Origin: Corynebacterium sp. NML98-0116
GTDB taxonomy: Bacteria; Actinomycetota; Actinomycetes; Mycobacteriales; Mycobacteriaceae
Direction: 5' to 3'
Assembly: GCF_001767255.1 (NCBI RefSeq)
Contig: NZ_CP017639.1
Coordinates: 518,875 to 582,874 of the forward strand
Length of the DNA stretch: 64,000 nt
Shown: positions 46,595 through 56,052 of the stretch, piece after piece
Numbering within the stretch: the first letter of the stretch is position 1
Layout: each line of letters begins with the position of its first letter
Made by a program: the position numbers and the translations under genes
The notes under the pieces: model-generated
Seen by the model: the letters and a program-made list of their open reading frames with translations, nothing else
What the model was told of the DNA's origin: nothing
The model's database searches: none

Positions 46595-47047
46595 ATGTCG
46601 GAACAGAATATGCGCGGCAGGATTCACACGCACTCCATCTCGCTGAGGTGGAACGATTTTGACCGGTACGGCCATGTGACAAACTCGGCTTACATCGAGA
46701 TCGCTCAGCAGGCACGACTCGCGTTTGCCCAGGAGTTCTTCGAGTCTCAGGGGTACGAGTTTGTGGTGTTCGTTCGGCGCATCGAAGCGGACTACGTTCG
46801 CCCGGTGCTGCCGAACACGCAGGCAGTGACCGTTGATACGCAGGTGATCCACCTCGGCAACACGTCGTTTACGACGCGTCAGGAGATCAAGGACGCACAA
46901 GGCAGCGTCTGTTGCGTGATTGATTGCGTGCAGGTCACCGTGGATAAGCGGACGGCGACCCCGCGAGCAATCACCTCGCAGGAGCTCGGCATCCTTGCCC
47001 GCGCCTACACAACGCTCGACGGAGACGACGAGCTGGGGCAGGCATAG
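46595..47047 (+). CDS. Hotdog-fold acyl-CoA thioesterase
   Basis: A 150-residue protein of the 4-hydroxybenzoyl-CoA thioesterase type. The signature RWNDFDRYGHVTNSAYIEI carries the catalytic Asp. The later VDTQVIHLGNTSF is also typical. The substrate is unknown. It matches Rv2475c in the conserved block. The following gene starts directly after its stop. Confidence 0.88.
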   Translation: MSEQNMRGRIHTHSISLRWNDFDRYGHVTNSAYIEIAQQARLAFAQEFFESQGYEFVVFVRRIEADYVRPVLPNTQAVTVDTQVIHLGNTSFTTRQEIKDAQGSVCCVIDCVQVTVDKRTATPRAITSQELGILARAYTTLDGDDELGQA

Positions 47048-47686
47048 GTGGCTACCACCGAAACGCTGACTGTTGAGCAGGGGGAGCGCGGACTGCGCGC
47101 CTTGCTGCAGCGCGCCCTCGCACTCCAGGATGACGCCTACGCGCGGTTCCAACGAGTCGGGGAACACGATGTCGACGTCTTCGTCACCACCCCGTTCGAC
47201 TGCGTCGTCTCGCGCCGGGTCCGGGGTACCGTCTCCCGCGACGGCGCGGTGGTGCCTGCGCGCCGGGTTCTCGAGGCACTCGATACGGCGCCGGGAACAC
47301 TTGGCGCGGCGCAGGATCAGAACTGGCCCGGGGCACTGCCACCGGCGGAGGGATTTACGCTGCGCGAAGAGGTGCCGATTTCTACAGCGCGCCAGCTTGC
47401 CGACGAAGGCCGCAACCTCACGCGTCAGTTCGCGGGCCCGCTCGGCCCGCCGGTTTCACTTCTGGACGCCGTGGTCATCACCGTCGACGCGGACGACCGC
47501 GGCCCGAAACTTGAAATACCCATGCGCGCGGTGTTTACCTGCACCTCGCTTGGGCTCATTCCGGGGTTCGAAGCCCCGGTCGAAGTGCCTCGCTACCTGA
47601 GGGTTTCGAGCGCAGGCAGGTGGGTGCGTATCGACGCCCCCTTCGGCACCGTTTACCACAGCAAGTCGCTGAGCCTATTCGTATGA
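47048..47686 (+). CDS. Conserved hypothetical protein after thioesterase
   Basis: A 212-residue soluble protein with no membrane segment and no motif that I recognise. The GTG start lies directly after the thioesterase stop codon, so the two are coupled. The end overlaps the truncated-hemoglobin gene tail to tail by 12 bases. Function unknown. Confidence 0.7.
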   Translation: MATTETLTVEQGERGLRALLQRALALQDDAYARFQRVGEHDVDVFVTTPFDCVVSRRVRGTVSRDGAVVPARRVLEALDTAPGTLGAAQDQNWPGALPPAEGFTLREEVPISTARQLADEGRNLTRQFAGPLGPPVSLLDAVVITVDADDRGPKLEIPMRAVFTCTSLGLIPGFEAPVEVPRYLRVSSAGRWVRIDAPFGTVYHSKSLSLFV

Positions 47687-48097
47687 CCGCGGGCCCTGGT
47701 TGATCATCATGTACGCGACTCGCTGCATGTGATTCCACATGGCGTCGCGGTAGGGCTGGGGCAGGGTGGCGTCGTCAAACTCTGCCATTGCCTTGCCCAT
47801 TAGCTCGAGCCAGCGGTCAGCCTCCGCCTCGCCGATTGCGAACGGGAAGTGGCGGCGGCGCAGCATCGGGTTGCCGCGGCGCTCCTGGTAGGTGCGCGGG
47901 CCGCCCCAGTATTGCGTGAGGAACCAGCGCAGGCGTGATTCGGCGCCTTCCCAGTCCTCGTCGGGGTACATGGGGCCGATGAGGTCATCTTCTTTGACCT
48001 GGGCGTAGAAGCGGTGCACGAGCGTGTGGAAGAACTCCTCGCCGCCGACGGCTTCGTAGAGCGTTTGCTGCGCTTCGTTGCTATTGCTGATCTGCAT
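47675..48097 (-). CDS. glbO: Group II truncated hemoglobin
   Basis: A 140-residue globin. The FYAQV and YPDEDWEGAESRLRWFL regions and the proximal-His segment RHFPFAIG fit the TrHbO group. The Trp in the closing MWNHMQRVA helix also fits. It probably handles oxygen or peroxide near the respiratory chain. Its start overlaps the end of the MscS gene by 17 bases. Confidence 0.9.
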   Translation of the reverse strand: MQISNSNEAQQTLYEAVGGEEFFHTLVHRFYAQVKEDDLIGPMYPDEDWEGAESRLRWFLTQYWGGPRTYQERRGNPMLRRRHFPFAIGEAEADRWLELMGKAMAEFDDATLPQPYRDAMWNHMQRVAYMMINQGPRSYE

Positions 48098-49109
48098 CGG
48101 TGTTCTCGCCTCCAGGGGTGCGGTCCAGGTGTCGGATGTAGGTCGGCTCCGTGCCGGGTAGTGGTACGCCGTGCGTGTGAAGCGCCTCGAGGATGACCGC
48201 GGTCATGAAACGGGAGACGCCCCACTGCTCGCCAGGCAGCGTATTGACCATCACGCGCAGGGTCGCGCACTCTGGGTCGAACTTGGAAATGCCCAGCATG
48301 GTGGCCTCGCCGACGAGTTTGTCCTTGATCTCGGGGCGCGTCACTGCGTCCTGCATTGCGGCCTCGACGACGCTGGCTGCCTGCTCCGGATCAGCCTGGA
48401 TGGAAACAGGGATCTCGAGGCGGGCAACGGAGAAGACGTCGCTCTGGTTGCCAAGCAGATCGATGTTACCGTTTCGGACGTACCAGAGGGTGCCGTCAAT
48501 ATCGCGGACGGTGGTGATGCGCATCGTGACGTGCTCTACAGTGCCCTCAATGTCATTGACCGCGATGACGTCACCGACACCGTACTGGTTTTCCAGCAGC
48601 ATGAAGATGCCGCTGAGGAAGTCTTTCACAAGGGACTGCGCGCCGAAGCCGAGGGCAACGCCGACGACGCCCGCAGAGGCCACGAGCGGGGCGACGTTGA
48701 CCCCGAGTTGGTCGAGCACCGCGAGGACCGCCCACACCCAAATCACAATTGCTGCCGCGGAGCGTCCTACGTTCGCCAGCGTGAGGATGCGCTGCTGGCG
48801 GCGCTGCTCCCGCGAGCGCGAATGCGCAGTGTCGGGTTTCACGGCGCCAGCGCGGCGGCGGAAGGGGAGAGCCGCGCTGGAGGAGTTGATGGCGTTGTTC
48901 GCGGCCTTCGTAATGATTCTGCGCACCACGATGTGCAACACAAGGGCAATGGCCAGGATGACCAGGATCCACAGGGGGCGGGTCACAAAGATGTCCCGCG
49001 TGGCGGGGTCATTCCACCACGAGGTGACGGAGTCGACGGCTTCGTCGACATCTGGAACGCTCACGGATTTGGCTAAGACTGATGGAGAAAACTGCGTAAG
49101 AGAAAACAT
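48081..49109 (-). CDS. MscS-family mechanosensitive ion channel
   Basis: A 342-residue protein with an outer N-terminus and three main helices. The pore-lining helix is VASAGVVGVALGFGAQSLVKDFLSGIF, followed by the MscS beta domain (VGDVIAVNDIEGTVEHVTMRIT) and a cytoplasmic C-domain. It resembles the group that includes C. glutamicum MscCG, but lacks the long C-terminal extension used for glutamate export. Confidence 0.9.
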   Translation of the reverse strand: MFSLTQFSPSVLAKSVSVPDVDEAVDSVTSWWNDPATRDIFVTRPLWILVILAIALVLHIVVRRIITKAANNAINSSSAALPFRRRAGAVKPDTAHSRSREQRRQQRILTLANVGRSAAAIVIWVWAVLAVLDQLGVNVAPLVASAGVVGVALGFGAQSLVKDFLSGIFMLLENQYGVGDVIAVNDIEGTVEHVTMRITTVRDIDGTLWYVRNGNIDLLGNQSDVFSVARLEIPVSIQADPEQAASVVEAAMQDAVTRPEIKDKLVGEATMLGISKFDPECATLRVMVNTLPGEQWGVSRFMTAVILEALHTHGVPLPGTEPTYIRHLDRTPGGENTDADQQ

Positions 49110-49445
49110 TGTGCTCTAGTTTACGCGCTACGTCTCGAGCAGCCGTCGAGCACCCGGGTTACCGCAAATGGGGGTATTGGCCGTGGCTTGGGCGATGTTG
49201 TAATTGGCGTTGGAGATTCCTGAATTTGGCACGTCGATAGGGTTCAACTGAAAGTATGACTTTGCAATTTATGGACGTGTCAAGTGTCGCGCACTTTGTT
49301 CAAATTTATTGTTAGGTACTTTTATGGTCCAATGAACTATATTAGAAACAACTGAGATTTTGGTGTTGTACCTTTTGGCGTCACACCTGGAGTTATGGGC
49401 GGGCGGCAGTGAACCTAAACGCAGCCGCAAAAATAGGAGGAATTT
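49110..49445. other. AT-rich intergenic region between MscS and GntR genes
   Basis: About 335 bases without a gene, clearly richer in A+T than its surroundings. It should contain divergent promoters. A TATATT box near 49337 could serve the GntR/UTRA gene, which has AGGAGG at 49436-49441. I see no clear operator. Confidence 0.45.
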
Positions 49446-50159
49446 ATGGCGAAAAAGCCAGCGTATGTAGCGATTGCTGACGCTCTGCGGAGCCAGATCG
49501 AATCGCGCGAGCTCGAACCCGGCGACAAGCTACCCCCAGAACGCGAACTTGTAGACATGTACGGGGTGGCACGCATGACCGTGCGCCATGCACTGGACCT
49601 ATTGCAACTCGAGGGAATTATTGAGCGTAAGCGTGGCCGCACCGGTGGCACATTCGTTCGCGCGCTACCTCCGATCATCGACTTGACGGGCAAGGTATCG
49701 CTGACGGAGCAGCTTATCGCGCATGGTCTGGACGTCTCTTCCGAACTGATTTCGGAGACCGCTGCGCCCGCACCGCAGATCGTCGTCTCTGCATTCGGCG
49801 TAGACTCCCGCGATAAGTTGCTCACCAGCGAGCTCGTTCACTTCGCCAACGGTAACCCGGTGTTCGCTGAAACCATCTATGTGCGTCCCGGCTACGAGTC
49901 CAAGTACAGCCGTAGCTCCGTCGACTACGCACGTGGCCAGCGTACCGACCTGGGTGGCGTGACTCCTCACCTGCGCCGCGAGGACATCCTGTTCCCGGCC
50001 AACCCGACCGATAAGGAGCGCGAGAGCCTCTCCTTGGCGGCGAACACCCCGGTGCACCGCATTACGCGCAAGCTCTTTGAGGGTGGCACGCTGGTCATGT
50101 TCGCCTCTATCGTGGCTCGCACGGATGCGGCGCAGATCCGCATCGTCGAGGAGCTCTAG
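49446..50159 (+). CDS. GntR-family regulator with UTRA domain (HutC group)
   Basis: A 237-residue transcription factor. The N-terminal winged helix has LPPERELVDMYGVARMTVRHALDLL (about residues 28-52). The C-terminal UTRA domain covers about 85-235 and binds a small ligand. The target is not obvious: the neighbours are an MscS channel and pepN. An excellent ribosome-binding site (AGGAGG) suggests good expression. Confidence 0.87.
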   Translation: MAKKPAYVAIADALRSQIESRELEPGDKLPPERELVDMYGVARMTVRHALDLLQLEGIIERKRGRTGGTFVRALPPIIDLTGKVSLTEQLIAHGLDVSSELISETAAPAPQIVVSAFGVDSRDKLLTSELVHFANGNPVFAETIYVRPGYESKYSRSSVDYARGQRTDLGGVTPHLRREDILFPANPTDKERESLSLAANTPVHRITRKLFEGGTLVMFASIVARTDAAQIRIVEEL

Positions 50160-50162
50160 CCT

Positions 50163-52571
50163 CTAGCGCAGCGTTTTCGCTGCGCCTTCCGCGCCTGCGT
50201 CACCAACACGGTTGCGCAGCGCGCGCTCCACGCGGGCCTTACCCTCCGAAACGATGCGGCGCAGGCCCGCCGGAATGTCCTCCCGCGCAAGGAGCGCCTC
50301 GGCGCGCTCGACTGTAGCAATCGAAATATCCCACAGCGGGAACAGGCCCTCGAGCGTGTTCTGAGCCATCTCGTTGGTCAGTTTGTCCCACAGCTCTGGC
50401 GCGATCTCGAAGTAGCGCTCGGCCAAGCCGTCCATGCCTTCGGAGGTGAAGGTGAGGCCGTCGATAAGGAAGCGCACCTCAAGGTTTGTGCGTGTACCGC
50501 TAACGATCTCATCCCACGCCCACTGTTTGTTCGTGACGGCGTCGATGCGCAGGCGCGACAGCGCACCCTCGGAGGACGGATCCTCCTCGTTCTTGGCGGT
50601 CTTGGCCAGCATGGCGCCGCCTGCGACAAGGTTCGTGAGCACGAGCCAGCGAATCTCCTGGTTATCCAGCGACTGTAGGAGTTCGTGGAAGTACGTCGTG
50701 TTCTGCTTCGAAGGCTGCAGGCGGGCGAGCGCGCGCTGGTAGATACCTGCAGGCTCCTGGCCGCGGAATGCCTCGCTGAGCATGTAGAAGCCGGTGCGCT
50801 GCCAGGACCATGCCACGTACTGCTTGACCGCCAGCGTCGCCTGCGCGAGGAGGCGCTCCTGCACACTCGGTTGGTCTTCGAGGCGGCTGAAGTTTGCCAC
50901 GGCCATCACGAACTTGCGAGCCGGAAGCAGCGTGTCGCGGACGGCCTCCCACAGCGAAGACCAGCACAGGGTGCGCGCAAGCGGGTCCTCGATCTGCCCG
51001 ATGTGCTCCAGAACGAACCCAGTGTGTTCCGGCGTGAGGCGCATCTTGCAGTAGGTGAGGTCCTCGTCGTTGACCAGCGCGAGGTCGTGGTCGATGCCGG
51101 CGAGTTCGGGCACCTCGGTGCGCGCGCCCTCGATGTCGACCTTCACGTGGTGGGTGCGCACGACCTTGTCGCCGTCAAGCTTGTACAGCCCGATGCCGAC
51201 CCGGTGGGTGCGCAGTACATCGGATTCCTGCACGACTGCGAAGGAATCCTCAGTGATTTCGGGGCGAAGGGTGGACACACCGGTGGTGCGCAGCCACTGC
51301 TGGGACCACTCGCTCAAATCGCGGCCCGACGACTTCTCCAACGCGCCCAGAAGATCGTCGAAGGTAGCGTTGCTGAACTTGTGGTTGTTGAAGTGATCGC
51401 GCACGCCCGCGAAGAACTCGTCGCGGCCAACGTATGCCTGCAGCTGCTTCAGCACGGATGCGCCCTTGGCGTAGGTGATCCCGTCGAAGTTCTGCTCAGC
51501 AGTCTCGATGTCCGGGGCGTCAGCGGCAATTGGGTGGGTCGTCGGCAGCTGATCTTGCTGGTAGGCCCATGCCTTCTCGACGGCGGCGAACGTCGTCCAC
51601 GCATTCGGGTACTCGCCGATCTCAGTCTGGGCAATGGCCGCGGACCAGGTTGCGAAGGACTCGTTGAGCCACAAGTCGTCCCACCACTGCATCGTGACGA
51701 GGTCGCCGAACCACATGTGCGCCATCTCGTGCAGGATCGTGTCGTTGCGGCGCTCGAGGCGGTACGGGGTTGGCTCGGAAGTAAAGACGTACTCATCGCG
51801 GAACGTCACCGCGCCGGCGTTCTCCATTGCGCCCATGTTGTACTCGGGGCAGAAAATCTGGTCGTACTTGCCGAACGGGTACGCAATCGCAAAATTCTTG
51901 TGGTAGTACGTGAAGCCGTCTTTCGTCTGGCGGAACAAGCGTTCTGCGTCGAGGTGCTCCATGAGTGAGGCGCGGGCAAAGATGCGAAGCGGGATATGCT
52001 TCAGATCGTCGACGTACTCGTCTTCGACGAACTCGTACTCGCCGGCGCAGATTGCCACCAGGTACGTCGACAGTGGGTAATCAATGGTGCAGGACCACAC
52101 GTTGCCCTCACGGGTCGCCTCCTCGTTGAGTACGACCGTGTAGGCCTCTGGCGCGTCGACGGCAATCTTATACGTGGCCTTGATGTCCGGCTGGTCGAAG
52201 CAGGCAAACACCTTCATCGCCATCGCGGGTTCGAACTGGGTGTAGAGGTATTCCTTGTTGTCCACCGGGTCGACGAACTTGTGCAGGCCTTCACCAGTGT
52301 GGTTGTAGGTAATGGTGGCGTCGACAACTAACGTGTGCTCGCCCTCGGTGAGAGTGAGGGTGCGGCCGTCGACGGGGTGGCCGTCGAGCGTTGCGGAGAA
52401 CTCGTCGGCGACCAGGTCGAAGAACGTCTCGCCTGCGCCCGAGCGGAACGTGACCGTGGTGGTCGACGTGAACTGCTCTGCTCCGTTGACATCGAGCGCA
52501 ATATCGTAATGGACATCTGAGATAAGTTGTGCGCGAAGTTGTGCGTCGCTGCGCTTGAGGTTTGTCTTCAT
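50163..52571 (-). CDS. pepN: Aminopeptidase N (M1 family)
   Basis: Zinc metallopeptidase of about 802 residues removing N-terminal amino acids. The GAMEN motif (NMGAMENAGAVTF) and the zinc site HEMAHMWFGDLV with the downstream Glu (WLNESFA) are present, plus an ERAP1-like C-terminal domain. The ATG at 52571 matches the usual TNLTR-like start, though GGAGGA is only 2 bases away. ATG 52583 is the alternative. It is divergent from the DsbA-like gene. Confidence 0.94.
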   Translation of the reverse strand: MKTNLKRSDAQLRAQLISDVHYDIALDVNGAEQFTSTTTVTFRSGAGETFFDLVADEFSATLDGHPVDGRTLTLTEGEHTLVVDATITYNHTGEGLHKFVDPVDNKEYLYTQFEPAMAMKVFACFDQPDIKATYKIAVDAPEAYTVVLNEEATREGNVWSCTIDYPLSTYLVAICAGEYEFVEDEYVDDLKHIPLRIFARASLMEHLDAERLFRQTKDGFTYYHKNFAIAYPFGKYDQIFCPEYNMGAMENAGAVTFRDEYVFTSEPTPYRLERRNDTILHEMAHMWFGDLVTMQWWDDLWLNESFATWSAAIAQTEIGEYPNAWTTFAAVEKAWAYQQDQLPTTHPIAADAPDIETAEQNFDGITYAKGASVLKQLQAYVGRDEFFAGVRDHFNNHKFSNATFDDLLGALEKSSGRDLSEWSQQWLRTTGVSTLRPEITEDSFAVVQESDVLRTHRVGIGLYKLDGDKVVRTHHVKVDIEGARTEVPELAGIDHDLALVNDEDLTYCKMRLTPEHTGFVLEHIGQIEDPLARTLCWSSLWEAVRDTLLPARKFVMAVANFSRLEDQPSVQERLLAQATLAVKQYVAWSWQRTGFYMLSEAFRGQEPAGIYQRALARLQPSKQNTTYFHELLQSLDNQEIRWLVLTNLVAGGAMLAKTAKNEEDPSSEGALSRLRIDAVTNKQWAWDEIVSGTRTNLEVRFLIDGLTFTSEGMDGLAERYFEIAPELWDKLTNEMAQNTLEGLFPLWDISIATVERAEALLAREDIPAGLRRIVSEGKARVERALRNRVGDAGAEGAAKTLR

Positions 52572-52653
52572 GTCCTCCAACATACTCGCCGTACCTGTGT
52601 GTTTTTCGCTATGGTGGCTGCATAATTTCCGGAACGAATGGAGGAATGATTCT

Positions 52654-53271
52654 GTGACTGCACCAGTTACCTTTTGGTTCGACGTAAGCTGCCCATTTTG
52701 CTGGCTCACTTCGCGTTGGATGAAGGAAGTAGAAAAGGTCCGCGACATCACGGTCGAGTGGGTGCCGATGTCACTGTCCATTCTTAACGACGGCCGCGAC
52801 ATCCCAGCCGACTACGCTAAGATGATGGAGGCTAACTGGGGTCCCGCGCGCGTGTTCGCAGCGGTGAAGCGCGACCACCCAGAGAAGATCGACGCGCTCT
52901 ACACCGCGATGGGCACCGCCATTCACGCCGGGGAGCAGGGCGGCAAGAAGGGCTACGGCGCCTACGACGAGATCATCGCGGCAGCACTCGAAGAGGTAGG
53001 TCTCGACGCCAGCTACGCCGACCTTGCCAACACGAACGAGATGGACGAGCTGCTTGGCACCTACCACCAGGGTGCGATGGACGCCGTCGGTGACGAGGTG
53101 GGCACCCCGGTGGTCAAGCTAGGAGACACCGCATTCTTTGGGCCGGTCATCACCCGCGTCCCAACGGGTGAGGAGGCAGGCAAGCTTTTCGACGCCTCCC
53201 TGGCACTGAGCGAATACCCCTACTTCTTCGAACTGAAGCGTTCCCGCACGGAACCGCCGCAGGTGAGCTAG
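52654..53271 (+). CDS. DsbA-family protein, Rv2466c-like (mycothiol-linked)
   Basis: A 205-residue thioredoxin-fold protein with the active site CPFC (residues 13-16, in FDVSCPFCWLTSRW) and a helical insert. The GTG at 52654 has GGAGGAA 8 bases upstream. Between pepN and rpiB it corresponds to Rv2466c, a mycothiol-dependent reductase known to reduce nitro-prodrugs, whose motif is CPWC. Orthology is inferred from context and motif. Confidence 0.88.
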   Translation: MTAPVTFWFDVSCPFCWLTSRWMKEVEKVRDITVEWVPMSLSILNDGRDIPADYAKMMEANWGPARVFAAVKRDHPEKIDALYTAMGTAIHAGEQGGKKGYGAYDEIIAAALEEVGLDASYADLANTNEMDELLGTYHQGAMDAVGDEVGTPVVKLGDTAFFGPVITRVPTGEEAGKLFDASLALSEYPYFFELKRSRTEPPQVS

Positions 53272-53292
53272 CAGGAAGGTAGGGTAGAGCGC

Positions 53293-53757
53293 ATGCGAAT
53301 TTACCTTGGGGCAGATCATGCCGGTTTCGAACGAAAGAATCAGATTAAGGCCCACCTGGAAAAGCAGGGCCATGAAGTCATCGACTGTGGTGCGCACGAG
53401 TATGACGCCCTCGACGACTACCCAGCGTTCTGCATCGCCGCAGCTGAGCGGACGGTAGCGGACGAAGGCTCCCTCGGCATCGTGCTGGGCGGCTCTGGCA
53501 ATGGTGAGCAGATCGCCGCGAACAAGGTGAAGGGCGCTCGCTGCGCCTTGGCGTGGTCTGAGGAGACCGCGCGCCTGGCACGCGAGCACAACAACGCGCA
53601 GCTCATCGGTATCGGTGGGCGCATGCACACCGAGGAAGAAGCGCTGAAGATCGTCGACGCGTTCATTGGTCAGGAGTGGAGCAACGAGGAGCGCCACCAG
53701 CGCCGCATCGACATCCTGTCCAAGTACGAGGAGACGGGCGAAGCCCCGGCTATCTAG
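53293..53757 (+). CDS. rpiB: Ribose-5-phosphate isomerase B
   Basis: LacA/RpiB-type isomerase of 154 residues interconverting ribose-5-P and ribulose-5-P. The start IYLGADHAGFERKNQI, the phosphate loop GSGNGEQIAANK and the R-T/H active-site segments are visible. It is tail to tail with the aldo/keto reductase gene, the stop codons sharing 4 bases. Confidence 0.95.
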   Translation: MRIYLGADHAGFERKNQIKAHLEKQGHEVIDCGAHEYDALDDYPAFCIAAAERTVADEGSLGIVLGGSGNGEQIAANKVKGARCALAWSEETARLAREHNNAQLIGIGGRMHTEEEALKIVDAFIGQEWSNEERHQRRIDILSKYEETGEAPAI

Positions 53758-54587
53758 CCCAGTTCTTCGTAGTCCGCGGGGTGCGGGCCGTGGCGCCCGA
53801 ACTCCTCCTCATCGAGCGCGACGATGGCGGACATTTCTTCGGGGCTGAGCGTGAAGTCGAAAATGTCCATGTTTTCACGCATCCGCTCCGCGGACGTGGT
53901 CTTGGGGAACACGATCACGTCGTTTTGTAGATGCCAGCGCAGCACCACCTGCGCTGGCGTTTTGCCGTGTGCCTCGGCGGCGTCAGTAATTTCGGGGAAG
54001 TCCGTGAGGTCGTAGGCGCCGCCACCGAGCGGAGCCCAGCCCTCGATGGCGATATTGTGCACACGCATCGCGTCGAGCTCTTTCCAGTTCTGGAACAGCG
54101 GGTGCAGCTCAACCTGGTTGACCACGGGGGTGACGTCGGTGTGCATCTCAATCTGCTCAATGTGCTCTGGCAGGAAGTTTGAGACGCCGATGGAGGTCGT
54201 GAGTTTAGCCTCGCGGAGTCCAATGAGGGATTTCCACGCATCCACGTATGCGCCCTGTCCGGGCAGAGGCCAGTGAATGAGGTAAAGATCCACGTGGTCA
54301 AGCCCGAGTTTCTCCAGTGACTCCTCGAGCGCCGCCGGGGCGTCGTGGTGGCGGTTGTTCCACAGCTTCGTGGTGATGTACAGCTCCTCGCGCGGGATCC
54401 CCGACTTCGCGATTGCCTTGCCGACGCCCTCTTCGTTCCCATAAATGTGGGCGGTGTCGAAGTGTCTGTAACCTGCCTCCAGCGCTTCGCTGACCAACCG
54501 CTCGGCCTCCTGCGGGTCTACGCGGTGGAGGCCGTAGCCGAGTTGAGGGATTGATGTGCCGTCGTGAAGCGCAAACATGGGTACCAT
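53754..54587 (-). CDS. Aldo/keto reductase
   Basis: A 277-residue NADPH-dependent TIM-barrel reductase of the 2,5-diketo-gluconate reductase type. The tetrad appears as Asp-Tyr in GYRHFDTAHIYGNE, Lys in TTKLWN and His in YLIHWP. The cofactor segment is VFPKTTSAERMRENM. The substrate is unknown. ATG 54578 is an alternative start. Confidence 0.92.
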   Translation of the reverse strand: MVPMFALHDGTSIPQLGYGLHRVDPQEAERLVSEALEAGYRHFDTAHIYGNEEGVGKAIAKSGIPREELYITTKLWNNRHHDAPAALEESLEKLGLDHVDLYLIHWPLPGQGAYVDAWKSLIGLREAKLTTSIGVSNFLPEHIEQIEMHTDVTPVVNQVELHPLFQNWKELDAMRVHNIAIEGWAPLGGGAYDLTDFPEITDAAEAHGKTPAQVVLRWHLQNDVIVFPKTTSAERMRENMDIFDFTLSPEEMSAIVALDEEEFGRHGPHPADYEELG

Positions 54588-54597
54588 GCGCTTTACT

Positions 54598-56052
54598 TTA
54601 GCGGCTTGTCACCTTGCCAGTCGCTTGCGCCACCGGGGCTACCAGTGCGGGGCGTGCCAGCCTGCACACCACCGCGATCACGGCTGCCGCAACGAGGAAC
54701 AGGATGACGCCAGTCCAGCTCGTGCCGTACACGTCTGGGTCGACGTCGCCGGAGGCAGCGAACATCGCGTTCATGTTTCTGCGCAGACCCGTGGTGAGCA
54801 CCAGGAAGACGTGTACCACGGTGAACAGGACGAAGAACAGCATGGTGGGGAAGTGAATGGCGCGTGCAGCCTTCAGCGAGAAGAAGGACCAGGACTTCGG
54901 CCACCACTCGCTCATGCGAGCGCCGGAGAGGATCGCCAGCGGCGCGGCAAGGAACACCACCGCGAAGTACGACAGCTCCTGCAGCGCGTTGTAGTGCACC
55001 CACGGGTTTTCCGTCGGCCAGTCCAGGCTGAGGTACTGGATCCCCGCGGAGACCGCTTGCGGGATGACCTCCCAGCTCGTGGGCACGATTCGCATCCACT
55101 GGCCAGTGGCGAACAGGACGATGTAGAACGCCACGCCGAGCGCCACCCACAGCACGTCAATGGTGAGGTGCAGCCACAGGGTAAGAGAAATTTTCTTCTT
55201 GGGGTTTGTGCGCGGCGCCCAATACGCTTCGGGTTTGCGCTCGTGGCGCACGGTCATACCAGTCTTGATGATGAGCGCCATGAACAGCATGTTGAAGAAG
55301 TGCGACCACCCCAACCATGCGGGCAGCCCAACAGGTGCGCCTTCCGGCAGGGGCTGCTGGCCGGTGTAGCGTTCGATGAAGCTGCTGCCCGTCGGGGTGC
55401 CGACGAACCAGCGCGCCACCAGGACCGCGACTACGAACGCAGCGAGCAGCGCGACGCCACCGTACGCCCACCAGCGACGCGATGGAGTTTGAGTCGGCGC
55501 AGGCACGGGCTGTGCCGCCAACTTCGGCCGCTCGGGCTGTGCTAGCTGCGGCGAGGACTCGACTGCTGGTACCGGTACCAGTTCCGGTGCCTGTTCTGCA
55601 GCCTGCGCCGCTGCGCCGTAGAGCGGAGGAACCGCCACAGCGGGGTCCTCTGGGACGTCGACACTGGCGACAGGCGGGAACGGGCCAGCCCCGGCAGTAC
55701 GCGGAAGGCCCTGACGCACGGCGACCGTGGTGAGCGGGCCAGCTGGTTGCTCTTCCGCGGGCTGTTCGGCGGCAGCGCGTTCTGCAGCCGCTGGGAACAC
55801 CTGCTGCACGGCAGGGTCCGCAGCGACTGCGACCGAGTCTGTAGGAGGCCATGGCTGGCCGCTCGGGGTACGAGGCAGGCCGCGACGGAGGGGCGTCGAT
55901 ACGCCTTCGGGTTGCGCTGGGGCCGGAGCCGCTTGAGCTCCGACCAGATCGCCGCTCACGGCCGGGTCGGGTTCGAGCGCGACCTCATCAACTGGTGGCC
56001 ACGGCTGGCCGCTCGCTACGCGGGGCAGGCCACGACGAAGGTGCACCTGCAT
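54598..56052 (-). CDS. Cytochrome b-domain membrane protein with N-terminal triple repeat
   Basis: A 484-residue protein. Residues 1-150 hold three copies of an approximately 45-50-residue unit of the form R(R/Q)GLPR-x-G-x-P(W/F)PP-x-V-x-DPAV in a Pro/Ala-rich cytoplasmic region. From about 195 there are six helices with His residues in WSHFFNMLF, LWLHLTIDV, RAIHFPTML and TVVHVFL. This fits a formate-dehydrogenase-gamma/Ni-hydrogenase-type di-heme cytochrome b. Its ATG overlaps the etfA stop by one base, so it probably passes electrons between ETF and the quinone pool; this is inferred from position. Confidence 0.8.
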   Translation of the reverse strand: MQVHLRRGLPRVASGQPWPPVDEVALEPDPAVSGDLVGAQAAPAPAQPEGVSTPLRRGLPRTPSGQPWPPTDSVAVAADPAVQQVFPAAAERAAAEQPAEEQPAGPLTTVAVRQGLPRTAGAGPFPPVASVDVPEDPAVAVPPLYGAAAQAAEQAPELVPVPAVESSPQLAQPERPKLAAQPVPAPTQTPSRRWWAYGGVALLAAFVVAVLVARWFVGTPTGSSFIERYTGQQPLPEGAPVGLPAWLGWSHFFNMLFMALIIKTGMTVRHERKPEAYWAPRTNPKKKISLTLWLHLTIDVLWVALGVAFYIVLFATGQWMRIVPTSWEVIPQAVSAGIQYLSLDWPTENPWVHYNALQELSYFAVVFLAAPLAILSGARMSEWWPKSWSFFSLKAARAIHFPTMLFFVLFTVVHVFLVLTTGLRRNMNAMFAASGDVDPDVYGTSWTGVILFLVAAAVIAVVCRLARPALVAPVAQATGKVTSR